From NCBI GenBank assembly GCA_050480245.1, contig JBCNEQ010000004.1: a stretch of 64,000 nucleotides of DNA, one strand, 5' to 3'. The notes under the pieces were generated by a model. That model was not told where the DNA came from and searched no databases. It saw only the letters and a list, made by a program, of their open reading frames with translations. The position numbers and the translations under genes are program-made. How positions within the stretch are numbered: the stretch's first letter is position 1; the number at the start of each line of letters is the position of its first letter. The DNA is from Anoxybacillus sp050480245 (GTDB taxonomy: Bacteria > Bacillota > Bacilli > Bacillales > Anoxybacillaceae). Below, piece after piece: positions 1-6,776 of this stretch.

Positions 1-276
1 CATTACGGCTTAACATACCGTTTATCACTTCCAATTCAAAATGAAACCGGAGAAACTAAAACGATTCGCCTTCGTTTTGGCGGACGTGGGGGCGCTTATT
101 GTGGGGCTGTGAAAATAAACGGGGTTGTTTATCTCATCCCACCGCTTCAACCGATTACCCAATCGGCCTATATCGATTATACCGTCTTTTCCCCTCAAGA
201 CGTTCTCGAGCTTGAATTCATGCATGCAGGCGGAGCCGCTCTGCCGCTTGGGGTTGAAGTTTCGACGGTGAAGTAA
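1..276 (+). CDS. C-terminal end of an unrecognised protein (5' end outside window)
   Basis: An open frame runs from base 1 to a TAA at 274-276 with no start codon needed inside the window, so this is the last 91 residues of a longer protein. The segment is rich in beta-prone, glycine-containing stretches (for example RFGGRGGAYCG) and ends VEVSTVK. It looks like an extracellular or wall-associated domain, but I do not recognise the family. A strong hairpin terminator follows at once. The opposite strand beyond that hairpin carries an SLH remnant, so the neighbourhood is cell-surface related. Confidence 0.6.
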   Translation, partial: HYGLTYRLSLPIQNETGETKTIRLRFGGRGGAYCGAVKINGVVYLIPPLQPITQSAYIDYTVFSPQDVLELEFMHAGGAALPLGVEVSTVK

Positions 277-312
277 AGGGAGGCTTCCATATCGGAGGCC
301 TCCCTTTCGTTA
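275..312 (+). terminator. Rho-independent terminator of the first gene
   Basis: A 10-bp stem (AAAGGGAGGC with GCCTCCCTTT) begins at the stop codon of the first gene. It is nearly symmetrical, so it could also terminate transcripts arriving on the minus strand from the SLH remnant. Confidence 0.75.
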
Positions 313-321
313 CATGTTTCA

Positions 322-566
322 TGTGGCAATGCTAATGCACGTACAAGCAACACAGCAAACTGGGCACGTGTCATCTGCTCATTTGGTCGGTATGCTGTTT
401 CCGTCATACCTTTCACATGCTGTTTAGCTGCCAATGTTTCGATATATCCTTTCGCCCAATGTTGCTTGATGTCGCCAAATGTATGTGTTCCTTCAACGAC
501 AACGTATGTCGAGTTCGTCAATGACTTGATGACCGCTTTGTTGCCAACAAATGTGGTCGGTACAGG
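322..566 (-). pseudogene. Remnant of an S-layer homology (SLH) protein C-terminus
   Basis: Minus-strand translation gives one recognisable SLH repeat (HTFGDIKQHWAKGYIETL, then YRPNEQMTRAQFAVLLVRAL). It is preceded by a VPTTFVGNKAVIKSLTNSTY segment of the kind often seen just before SLH repeats. There is no start codon belonging to it. Its upstream side is cut near base 566, where sequence homologous to the RAYT gene begins, and its reading frame runs into the terminator hairpin without a natural stop. I read it as the broken end of a surface protein truncated by the RAYT element. Confidence 0.7.
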
Positions 567-568
567 TG

Positions 569-672
569 TGGCGGAAATCATTTACTTCTTTAAACAACGG
601 ATCACGCCGATTTCCACGGCACACAATGTGATAAAACAAATGCGGCACCCATATCCGCCTTGCCCGACCCAC
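569..672 (-). pseudogene. Truncated REP-associated tyrosine transposase (N-terminal remnant)
   Basis: The minus strand from the GTG at 672 reads GRARRIWVPHLFYHIVCRGN and continues to KEVNDFR, matching the first residues of the intact RAYT genes at 4575 and 7038. It then breaks into SLH-remnant sequence near 569, so the HUH motif and the rest of the catalytic domain are gone. The noncoding leader (673-900), with a REP core at 768-780 and two hairpins near 830-895, is still present. It is slightly diverged, which suggests an older copy. Confidence 0.8.
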
Positions 673-961
673 ACTCTTCACCTCACATGAATTTTCTTGC
701 ACATCCCTTCGACAAAAACAACGAAAATCCTGCATCAAAAGAAAAATTTTTTGATACTCTCTCGCCGGGTGACAGGCACGCACTTGCCAAACCAGCGATA
801 TCATTTGTATAATATAAGCAGATACTTCATAAAATAAAAAAGCTGAGTGCGGTGAACACTCAGCAGGCAACTACATGCCGCAAGAAGAGCGGCTGACCTT
901 TAGATGTGTCACAGATAAAAAAGAAATAACCGTTTCACACCTTTGGTCGAGGGAGGGACGG

Positions 962-1049
962 TTATTTCTTTTTGTTTATATAGACGACGATGGTAACAGT
1001 CAATGTTAGCATCCCGATGAACACTAAGCTGAATTGCGCAATAAGACTT
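962..1049 (-). pseudogene. Truncated holin-like toxin gene
   Basis: This matches the intact 35-codon toxin genes from residue 8 (SLIAQFSLVFIG) to the stop, but the first seven codons (MTAYEAL), the ribosome site and the promoter are missing. At 1050 the sequence changes straight into a REP element (CGACAGGTGACAGGCACC). The terminator hairpin 3' of the gene (about 925-972) survives. The cut point at a REP is informative about how these elements recombine. Confidence 0.8.
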
Positions 1050-1069
1050 CGACAGGTGACAGGCACCGT
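1049..1069 (-). repeat. REP-like element
   Basis: It contains the core GGTGACAGGCACC, which on the minus strand forms the small hairpin GGTG-CCTGT-CACC. It lies about 30 bases beyond the stop of the minus-strand deacetylase gene and directly abuts the truncated toxin gene. The tetranucleotide that is GTAG in the best copies is AAC-like here. Confidence 0.7.
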
Positions 1070-1099
1070 TCCCCTTGCTTAAAAATATGTCTCAGCGAG

Positions 1100-1966
1100 C
1101 TATTCAGATAATTCATTGTTAAGAACGTCTATAAGGTCCCAAGCCGTATAGCTGCCGTCTACATTAATTCTTTTTAATAAAAATGGACTATTCCCTTTAC
1201 TAATAATACCCTTGTTAACGGTGACAGTAGCTAAAAAACCAACTTCTTTTGCAACTTTTTCAGATGTTTCACTATAGGCTCCATAAGGATAGCAAAGTAC
1301 GGTAACTGGTTGTCCGATGTTCTTTTCTATCAATTTTTTTGAAAGTAATAAATCATTCATGATTCTTTGCTCATATTCTTCTTGTGTTTCTAGCTCACCG
1401 TTTTCTTTTACAATCGGGCCTGCTAAATAGGCGACTTCTTTCTTTCCCTTCATATATTTTTTATGAGAATCATGGGTATGACTATGGAACTCGATGAGAC
1501 CTGATTCTGACATTTCATGAATTTGCTCCCATGACAAATTTGGCAATCCATCTTCTAAATGCTTTTCTTCCTCCCGCCTTATCTTACTCGTAATTAGAAA
1601 AATTGCCGCCTTCATATTTAATTCTTTTAAAATTGGATAAGCATATTTATAGTTGCTTTCATAACCATCATCCATTGTAATTAATATGGGCTTTTCAGGT
1701 AATGTACCTTCATGATTTAAAAAGGCGATTAACTGACCAAAAGTAATCGTTTCGTATCCTTCTTCTTTAATGGCTTTCATTTGCTCTTCAAAATTTTTAG
1801 GATGTACCGTCAAACTATTTATTCCCTCTTCCTCAAAATGATGATACATAAGAATCGGAATTTGAGGATTAACCCCTACTTTTTCTGTTTGAGTATTTGA
1901 ACAAGCAAATAATGATAAACTAAATATAATTACTAAAGCGTATAAGTATAATCGCTTCATTTTCAT
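1100..1966 (-). CDS. Polysaccharide deacetylase lipoprotein (carbohydrate esterase 4)
   Basis: A 288-residue protein that probably removes N- or O-acetyl groups from wall or exopolysaccharide outside the cell. The N-terminus is a lipoprotein signal: KR, a hydrophobic stretch, then the lipobox LFAC (Cys at about residue 22). The NodB-type CE4 domain shows TMDDGY (metal-binding Asp pair), HSHTH (metal His pair) and the YPYGAY motif. An ILMYHHF segment near the start matches PgaB/IcaB-type deacetylases. The gene stands alone between two REP elements, with no same-strand partner within 80 bases, and its A+T-richer codon use differs from neighbouring core genes. This suggests an acquired cargo gene. 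Substrate unknown. Confidence 0.85.
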   Translation of the reverse strand: MKMKRLYLYALVIIFSLSLFACSNTQTEKVGVNPQIPILMYHHFEEEGINSLTVHPKNFEEQMKAIKEEGYETITFGQLIAFLNHEGTLPEKPILITMDDGYESNYKYAYPILKELNMKAAIFLITSKIRREEEKHLEDGLPNLSWEQIHEMSESGLIEFHSHTHDSHKKYMKGKKEVAYLAGPIVKENGELETQEEYEQRIMNDLLLSKKLIEKNIGQPVTVLCYPYGAYSETSEKVAKEVGFLATVTVNKGIISKGNSPFLLKRINVDGSYTAWDLIDVLNNELSE

Positions 1967-2043
1967 TCTTGACCCCTATTACTTTCTTAAGTTGTTAATT
2001 TGTTATATCACTAAGAAAATCGTCCTGCAAGATATTTTTTCGT

Positions 2044-2070
2044 TCGGGGCGTGACAGGCACACTACCCTA
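2044..2070 (-). repeat. REP-like element overlapping the end of the Rpn gene
   Basis: The plus strand reads GGCGTGACAGGCACACTACCC. On the minus strand this is GTAG, then TGTGCCTGTCACG. A second CTACCC lies adjacent, and its minus-strand TAG supplies the stop codon of the next gene. Confidence 0.7.
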
Positions 2071-2973
2071 CCCCATATTCTTTTGTTTTTCTAATACGAC
2101 ATCAATTAAATAATCCATTTCTTCTTTCTTCTCCGCTCGATACAAATCATCTAATAAGTGATGCAACAAATACAAATCAGTAATAAGGTCTACTTTGTTT
2201 TGCATCGGTTTACTTTCCAAACCTAATCTTGCGCTTAAATATTTTTTTATTGCCTGCTGGCTTTCATTGATTCTTGCTCTTTCTTCCGCCATTCGGATCA
2301 CTCTCGCCATACTTAACACCTCCATTAGTTTTTCTACATACTCCTTATCAATAAACTTGTCGGAAACCGCAATAATCGTTGCCAATAAACGTACTTGTTT
2401 TTCCTCATTTTTGATCCGTTTCGCAATTTCTACTGTTTCAATCGCTCGTTCGGAACGATTGAGGGAACTTCGCATTAATGGGAGGAAAATGAGATGCAGC
2501 TCATCTAGATCCGTAAGCTCTTCCCCATTCTCGACCTTCGCCCACAAATTTTGAATAATGGCATCACCATTATATTTTTTCATCAACACCGCTTGTGCCT
2601 CATATTGAACAGAACCGTAGCTTTTTTGTTCTAACACTTTTTCCACATCGGCTCCATAAATGACTACTGTCTTAATAGGCTTTTTATACCTTTCATACGC
2701 ACTCACATCATATTGAAGAAATCGATCCAAATCTTTCTCATCAAACGCCGTTTGAAACTCAAGATGCAAATACGTATCATCTGCAAGCAAAAATAGAAAG
2801 TCCATTCTTCGATCATTAACCGCAATAGTCGGCAAATCCGTTGCTTCTACCCGGACAATCGGAGCAGTCCGAATCCCATAGAAATCCAGAACCTTTTCTT
2901 TAAATTGAGCAGTCATGTTACGGAATATGATATCATAGTTATTATATGCAATATCCGTTTGCTCGCTCATCAT
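2068..2973 (-). CDS. Rpn family recombination-promoting nuclease / PD-(D/E)XK putative transposase
   Basis: A 301-residue protein of the Rpn (YhgA-like, PF04754/PDDEXK_2) type. The N-terminal nuclease core is visible: RMDFLFLL (acidic residue), then YLHLEFQT (ExQ variant of the ExK motif) and a long helical C-terminus rich in Lys and Glu. Family members cut DNA and stimulate RecA-independent recombination in Escherichia coli; transposition itself is doubtful. The start is one of two adjacent ATGs after AAAGGAAG. The TAG stop codon lies inside the flanking REP, so the native C-terminus may have been replaced. It sits directly downstream of comM on the same strand, with an 80-base gap. Confidence 0.8.
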   Translation of the reverse strand: MMSEQTDIAYNNYDIIFRNMTAQFKEKVLDFYGIRTAPIVRVEATDLPTIAVNDRRMDFLFLLADDTYLHLEFQTAFDEKDLDRFLQYDVSAYERYKKPIKTVVIYGADVEKVLEQKSYGSVQYEAQAVLMKKYNGDAIIQNLWAKVENGEELTDLDELHLIFLPLMRSSLNRSERAIETVEIAKRIKNEEKQVRLLATIIAVSDKFIDKEYVEKLMEVLSMARVIRMAEERARINESQQAIKKYLSARLGLESKPMQNKVDLITDLYLLHHLLDDLYRAEKKEEMDYLIDVVLEKQKNMG

Positions 2974-3052
2974 TACACTTCCTTTCCCTTTATTTTACTA
3001 CAAATTTTTCATGAAATAAACATAGACAGCCAATCACTCTCCCTATCTCCAC

Positions 3053-4573
3053 TCAACATCCTTCCTTCATATTCCTTTCTTGACGTCCTTCTTTTATTCT
3101 CCGAAACGCCATCGCTTTCCATAATGCTTCATCGGTGATGTTTTCCGCTTCTGCTAAATCGGCAATGGTGCGAGCAAGGCGAACGATTTTTGTTTGCACG
3201 CGGTTGCTCCAGTCATTCATAGCCGCCCAATGTTGAAGCATTTGTTGTTGCCCTTTCGTTAGCGGACTTTTCGCAAGCAGCACGTCCAGTGGCACACGGC
3301 CGTTTGTTATTTCTTCTCCATATCGTTCGAATTGCCGGAAACGCGCAGCTTCCACACGGCGACGAATCGTTTCCGAACAGTCTACTTGCTTTGATTTTTG
3401 AGTCAAATCCACTGCTTCTAACGATAACAATATATCGATGCGGTCGTAAATCGGTCCGGAGATGCGTTGGCGATAGGCGTGGATCTGTTTTGGGCTACAT
3501 ATGCAATAGCGTTTTTTTGAACCGAAATAGCCGCATGGGCATGGATTCATCGCCCCGATCAAAATAAAATGTGCTGGATACGTCACCGTCGACGAAACGC
3601 GGCTAATCGTGACGTTGCCTGTTTCTAATGGCTGGCGAAGCATGTCCAACGTCTTTTTCGTAAACTCTGCCATTTCATCAAGAAATAATACCCCACGATG
3701 GGCAAGCGAAACTTCCCCTGGTTTCGGCTGTGTTCCTCCGCCAATCAATGCTACAGAAGATGCTGAATGATGGGGGTGACGAAACGGTGGAGAGGAATCG
3801 TTTTTCGTTTCTCCTGCGAGTTGGTATAAACTAAGTACTTCCAACTGCGCTTCATCGGAAAGGCGCGGTAAAATCGTTGGAAACGTTTCGGCTAACAGGC
3901 TTTTCCCACACCCTGGTGGTCCGATCATTAACACGTTATGTTCTCCTGCAGCGGCAACTTCAAGTGCATACTTGGCGTAGTCATGTCCAATGATATGTTC
4001 AAAATCACGATGAGTTTTTTGAGGTAGATCGACAGCTGAAGGGAGATGATTCGTCGAAAATAACACTGGTTGACCTTGTAAACATTGCATCACTTGATCT
4101 AATGTTTGAACAAAAACACAATCGATATGCTGCAGGTATTGAAAGGGAAATGTCGGATCATATGGGGCATATACTTGTTGAAAGCCGAGTTTTTTGGCAG
4201 CTAAAATAGCTGGTAACATGCCATCTACTGACTGAATCGTTCCGTCTAATGACAATGAGCCTAAAAATGCGATATGTGACGGAATTGGTTGTTCGAGTTT
4301 TCCTTTTACTTTTAAAATACCAATCGCCATTGCTAAATCAAACATCGGGCTTTGTTTTTTTCGCTCGGGCGGTGACAGATGGATGACAAGTTTTTGATTC
4401 ATGACATCACATCCAAACGCATGCAATGCCGCAATGACTCGTTCCTTTGCTTCTTTTACCGATGTATCGGGCAATCCGACAATGACTACGGAAGGCATTC
4501 CCGGCAGTTCTTTCACTTCCACTTGCACACGATACCCTTCCATCCCACGCAAACCGATACTACAAACTTTCAT
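3053..4573 (-). CDS. comM: ComM/YifB family Mg-chelatase-like AAA+ ATPase
   Basis: A 506-residue cytoplasmic ATPase. It has an N-terminal Lon-protease-like fold (MKVCSIGLRGMEGYRVQVEV), a Walker A GPPGCGKS near residue 215, a Walker B FLDEMAEF, and the Cys-rich MNPCPCGYFG segment followed by CICSP. ComM is a branch-migration helicase that widens D-loops during natural transformation in Gram-negatives; this role is likely but unproven in Bacillaceae. The start at 4573 is chosen because GGAGGAATAAT lies just upstream and the protein start is the family start. The RAYT stop codon lies one base before the ATG, so the two genes are probably translationally coupled. A 5' fragment of this gene is duplicated at 6821-7036. 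Confidence 0.92.
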   Translation of the reverse strand: MKVCSIGLRGMEGYRVQVEVKELPGMPSVVIVGLPDTSVKEAKERVIAALHAFGCDVMNQKLVIHLSPPERKKQSPMFDLAMAIGILKVKGKLEQPIPSHIAFLGSLSLDGTIQSVDGMLPAILAAKKLGFQQVYAPYDPTFPFQYLQHIDCVFVQTLDQVMQCLQGQPVLFSTNHLPSAVDLPQKTHRDFEHIIGHDYAKYALEVAAAGEHNVLMIGPPGCGKSLLAETFPTILPRLSDEAQLEVLSLYQLAGETKNDSSPPFRHPHHSASSVALIGGGTQPKPGEVSLAHRGVLFLDEMAEFTKKTLDMLRQPLETGNVTISRVSSTVTYPAHFILIGAMNPCPCGYFGSKKRYCICSPKQIHAYRQRISGPIYDRIDILLSLEAVDLTQKSKQVDCSETIRRRVEAARFRQFERYGEEITNGRVPLDVLLAKSPLTKGQQQMLQHWAAMNDWSNRVQTKIVRLARTIADLAEAENITDEALWKAMAFRRIKEGRQERNMKEGC

Positions 4574-4574
4574 A

Positions 4575-5147
4575 TTATTCCTCCTTGACACAGTTCGGTA
4601 CAACATCTTCTTTCACAAACTGCACATATGCTTTCTTTTTTTCATTCATTGTTCCAGAAAAGTAACGAAGGAGTACATCCATGTTCATAAATGAAGGCAA
4701 TGAGGTAGATTGGTGATAAAAGTGGAAACTGCTCCAACGATAATGTTCGGGAAGATGCACCATACGCGCCTCAACAGGGTTGAGGTGGATATAGCGACTG
4801 ACTTCTAACATCCCTGCGTCATCGTCAATGATTTTACTGAAGTAACGCTTTTCAAACACATGACCAGTTAACCCGTAACGTGTATTGTAATAATTGGCGT
4901 ATCGTTTGTTAATCAGTGCCATGACTTTGGAAATGGATTGTTGTGGTGAACGAAGTTGAAGATGAAAATGATTCGTCATAAGGCAATATGAAGCAATTTC
5001 AAACGGAATGTTTTCATGAAGCTGTTCGAGGATATACAAAAACGCGCGGAAATCATTTACTTCTTTAAACAACGGATCACGCCGATTTCCACGGCACACA
5101 ATGTGATAAAACAAATGTGGCACCCATATCCGCCTCGCCCGACCCAC
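4575..5147 (-). CDS. REP-associated tyrosine transposase (RAYT, Y1/HUH), copy 1
   Basis: A 190-residue single-strand DNA transposase/nuclease of the IS200/IS605 Y1 superfamily. HUH motif: NHFHLQ near residue 76. The helix carrying the candidate nucleophilic Tyr is RYANYYNTRYG, followed by GHVFEKRYFS and YIHLNPVEA, all typical of RAYTs. The open frame extends further upstream, but a GTG at 5147 preceded by GAGGTG with a six-base gap is conserved in all three copies and matches the family start (GRARRIWVPHLFYH). RAYTs are usually single-copy domesticated enzymes acting on REP hairpins; here there are two intact copies close to REPs. The last codons (AAG GAG GAA) contain the comM ribosome site. 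Confidence 0.9.
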   Translation of the reverse strand: MGRARRIWVPHLFYHIVCRGNRRDPLFKEVNDFRAFLYILEQLHENIPFEIASYCLMTNHFHLQLRSPQQSISKVMALINKRYANYYNTRYGLTGHVFEKRYFSKIIDDDAGMLEVSRYIHLNPVEARMVHLPEHYRWSSFHFYHQSTSLPSFMNMDVLLRYFSGTMNEKKKAYVQFVKEDVVPNCVKEE

Positions 5148-5375
5148 ACACCTCACCTCACATGAATTTTCTTGCATATCCCTTCGACAAAAACAGCGAA
5201 AATCCTGCATCAAAAGAAAAATTTTTTGATACTCTCTCGACGGGTGACTGGCACGCACTTGCCAAACCAGCGATATCATTTGTATAATATAAGCAGATAT
5301 TTCATAAACTAAAAAAGCTGAGCGCCGCAAACGCTCAGCAGGCAACTACATGCCGCAAGAAGAGCGGCTGACCGA
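5148..5375 (-). promoter_or_regulatory. RAYT leader with hairpins and an embedded REP core
   Basis: Read on the minus strand there are two hairpins (GCCGC with GCGGC at 5352-5368; GCTGAGCG with CGCTCAGC at 5317-5339). The second is followed by TTTTTT, so it can act as a terminator or attenuator. Next comes an A+T-rich promoter-like stretch (TATTATAC near 5280), then a REP core (GTGCCAGTCACC, 5241-5254) about 95 bases before the RAYT start. The same layout recurs at 7611-7840 and, older, at 673-900. I see no second gene in it, although the frame stays open. Confidence 0.5.
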
Positions 5376-5387
5376 ACCGAATTAGAG

Positions 5388-5452
5388 ATTACCAAAAAGA
5401 AGTAACCGTCTTCATCCGTTGGTCGCGGGAGAGCGGTTATTTCTTTTTGTTT
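5388..5452 (-). terminator. Bidirectional terminator of the holin-like toxin
   Basis: AAAGAAATAACCG pairs with CGGTTACTTCTTT around a 25-base loop, with T runs on both strands. The toxin stop codon lies inside the stem. The same structure is kept at all four toxin loci. Confidence 0.75.
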
Positions 5453-5544
5453 ATATAGACGACGATGGTAACAGTCAATGTTAGCATCCCGATGAACACT
5501 AAGCTAAATTGCGCAATAAGACTCAATGCTTCATACGCCGTCAT
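5437..5544 (-). CDS. Putative holin-like toxin (Hol_Tox family, type I toxin-like), copy A
   Basis: A 35-residue peptide beginning MTAYEALSLIAQF, then a single hydrophobic segment LVFIGMLTLTVTIVVYI and a basic end NKKK. This order (TYEAL start, one membrane helix, Lys tail) matches the putative holin-like toxin family PF16935, related to TxpA/BsrG-type membrane toxins of type I toxin-antitoxin systems. The ribosome site GGGAGGTGGGAGT is very strong but can pair with upstream CCACTTCCC in a 9-bp stem (5546-5572), as in other type I toxin mRNAs. An extended -10 promoter lies at 5610-5638. No antitoxin RNA was identified. The peptide has an ATG start, a clear ribosome site and near-identical copies, so it is real despite its size. 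Confidence 0.82.
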   Translation of the reverse strand: MTAYEALSLIAQFSLVFIGMLTLTVTIVVYINKKK

Positions 5545-5609
5545 ACTCCCACCTCCCTCCATCGGGGAAGTGGTCAACCGCCCACCCTGCTTATGTAGTT
5601 GCTACGGAG

Positions 5610-5638
5610 ATTGTAACATTTTTCTATCACTCTCGCAA
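5610..5638 (-). promoter_or_regulatory. Promoter of toxin copy A
   Basis: Minus strand: TTGCGA, 17 bases, TACAAT, with an extended TG before the -10. The predicted leader is about 55-60 bases and holds a hairpin that hides the Shine-Dalgarno sequence. Confidence 0.65.
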
Positions 5639-5690
5639 TTTCAACAACCACTACTACAAAAAATGCCACAGCACATCAACAAAAATGCAG

Positions 5691-5723
5691 AAAAAGAAAC
5701 AGAGAGCCATATGACTCTCTGTC
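5691..5723 (-). terminator. Large hairpin of the REP unit (terminator-like)
   Basis: GACAGAGAGTCA pairs with the following GGCTCTCTGTTTC and is followed on the minus strand by TTTTTCTGC. It sits between the REP core and the toxin promoter and would end transcripts arriving from the 145-residue gene. Confidence 0.65.
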
Positions 5724-5755
5724 TCTATCAATCTTCGACAAACTTCGACGGGTTC

Positions 5756-5810
5756 GACGGGTGACAGGCACCCTACCCCTTTCGGATCGCAGTGCACAGG
5801 CACGCTACCC
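5756..5810 (-). repeat. Pair of REP-like elements
   Basis: A best-match REP (5759-5776; minus strand GTAG-GGTGCCTGTCACCC) is followed 18 bases later by a variant with the core GTAG-CGTGCCTGTGCAC (5794-5808). The second ends three bases before the stop codon of the next minus-strand gene. Confidence 0.75.
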
Positions 5811-5812
5811 AG

Positions 5813-6250
5813 TTATACATCTTCATTTACGACTACTAAGTGTGCAGTGGACAAATAGCGTTTAATACGTGTATAATCATCGACGCTACGGATATTGTCG
5901 TCTTCCTTAATTAGTTTTTCTAGTAGGAATCCGATCGTAACCACATCACTCATAAAATCTTCCACACTTTTATGGAGTTTTTCCACACGATCCACTCTAA
6001 AAGTGTTGCACAACACATTTTGTAAAGCCCCTAAACTCGCAGCAGACACACCATAATCAACTAGTTTATACTTCTCAGCCTTCTCTGTAGAAAGTTTTCC
6101 CCCAAATTTATGGCTAACAGCAAGATAAGCAAAACGAATCACGTTAGATGCGCAATGACATTTCTCTCTTAGCTGCCGCACAATATCTGTATTTTCTACA
6201 ACTAGTGCAAATTCATCTAATGAATAATCCAAAAAATTCCTTCTTCCCAT
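5813..6250 (-). CDS. Hypothetical protein, 145 residues, REP-bounded cargo
   Basis: I do not recognise this protein. It starts MGRRNFLDYSLDEFALVVEN behind AGGGGAAATCAC and is soluble and mostly helical by composition, with mixed charge and no signal peptide or membrane segment. It has two Cys close together (KCHCAS, around residue 30) and another in NVLCNTF. REP elements flank it on both sides, its stop codon lies within a few bases of one, and it separates two copies of the toxin unit. It is therefore probably a passenger gene in the repeat cluster. Confidence 0.6.
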   Translation of the reverse strand: MGRRNFLDYSLDEFALVVENTDIVRQLREKCHCASNVIRFAYLAVSHKFGGKLSTEKAEKYKLVDYGVSAASLGALQNVLCNTFRVDRVEKLHKSVEDFMSDVVTIGFLLEKLIKEDDNIRSVDDYTRIKRYLSTAHLVVVNEDV

Positions 6251-6353
6251 GTGATTTCCCCTTCCTTACTTAAGTACATACAAAAAAGACGAGAGGTGCA
6301 CCTAACTATATTGTATTGCGAAACATAAAAATTATGATTACACGAGTATAACA

Positions 6354-6395
6354 GAAAAAAAAACAGAGAGCCAACTATGACTGACTCTCTGTCTC
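6354..6395 (-). terminator. Large REP-unit hairpin upstream of the 145-residue gene
   Basis: AGACAGAGAGTCA pairs with GGCTCTCTGTTT around a short loop and is followed by a T run on the minus strand. It belongs to the REP unit whose core is at 6421-6433. Confidence 0.6.
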
Positions 6396-6415
6396 TATCA
6401 ATCTCCGACACCCTT

Positions 6416-6434
6416 CGACAGGTGACAGGCACCG
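6416..6434 (-). repeat. REP-like element
   Basis: The core GGTGACAGGCACC lies at 6421-6433. It joins directly to the terminator of toxin copy B, where the RAYT leader would otherwise be, so this copy of the unit has lost its RAYT gene at the REP. Confidence 0.7.
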
Positions 6435-6484
6435 GACCACCAAAAAGAAGTAACCGTCTTCATCCGTTGGTCGCGGGAGAGCGG

Positions 6485-6592
6485 TTATTTCTTTTTGTTT
6501 ATATAGACGACGATGGTGACAGTCAATGTTAGCATCCCGATGAACACTAAGCTGAATTGCGCAATAAGACTCAATGCTTCATACGTCGTCAT
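6485..6592 (-). CDS. Putative holin-like toxin, copy B
   Basis: 35 residues, differing from copy A by one residue (MTTYEAL instead of MTAYEAL). The membrane segment, Lys tail, ribosome site and masking hairpin are conserved, and the promoter is at 6658-6686 (TTGCGA, 17 bases, extended TACAAT). Unlike copies A and C it has no RAYT gene next to it; a REP sits immediately 3' of its terminator. Confidence 0.8.
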   Translation of the reverse strand: MTTYEALSLIAQFSLVFIGMLTLTVTIVVYINKKK

Positions 6593-6739
6593 ACTCCCAC
6601 CTCCCTCCATCGGGGAAGTGGTCAACCGCCCACCCTGCTTATGTAGCTGCTACAGAGATTGTAACATTTTTCTATCACTCTCGCAATTTCAACAACCACT
6701 ACTACAAAAAATGCCACAGCACATCAACAAAAATGCAGA

Positions 6740-6776
6740 AAAAGAAACAGAGAGCCACTAACGACTCTCTGTCTCT
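6740..6776 (-). terminator. Large REP-unit hairpin
   Basis: AGACAGAGAGTCG pairs with GGCTCTCTGTTTC and is followed on the minus strand by TTTTT. It lies between toxin copy B and the REP at 6800. Confidence 0.6.

Noticed and set aside
5148..5345. N-terminal extension of the RAYT frame up to 5345
   Set aside because: The extension covers a terminator-like hairpin and a REP core, has poor codon character, and lacks a ribosome site. The GTG at 5147 has a conserved ribosome site in all three copies.
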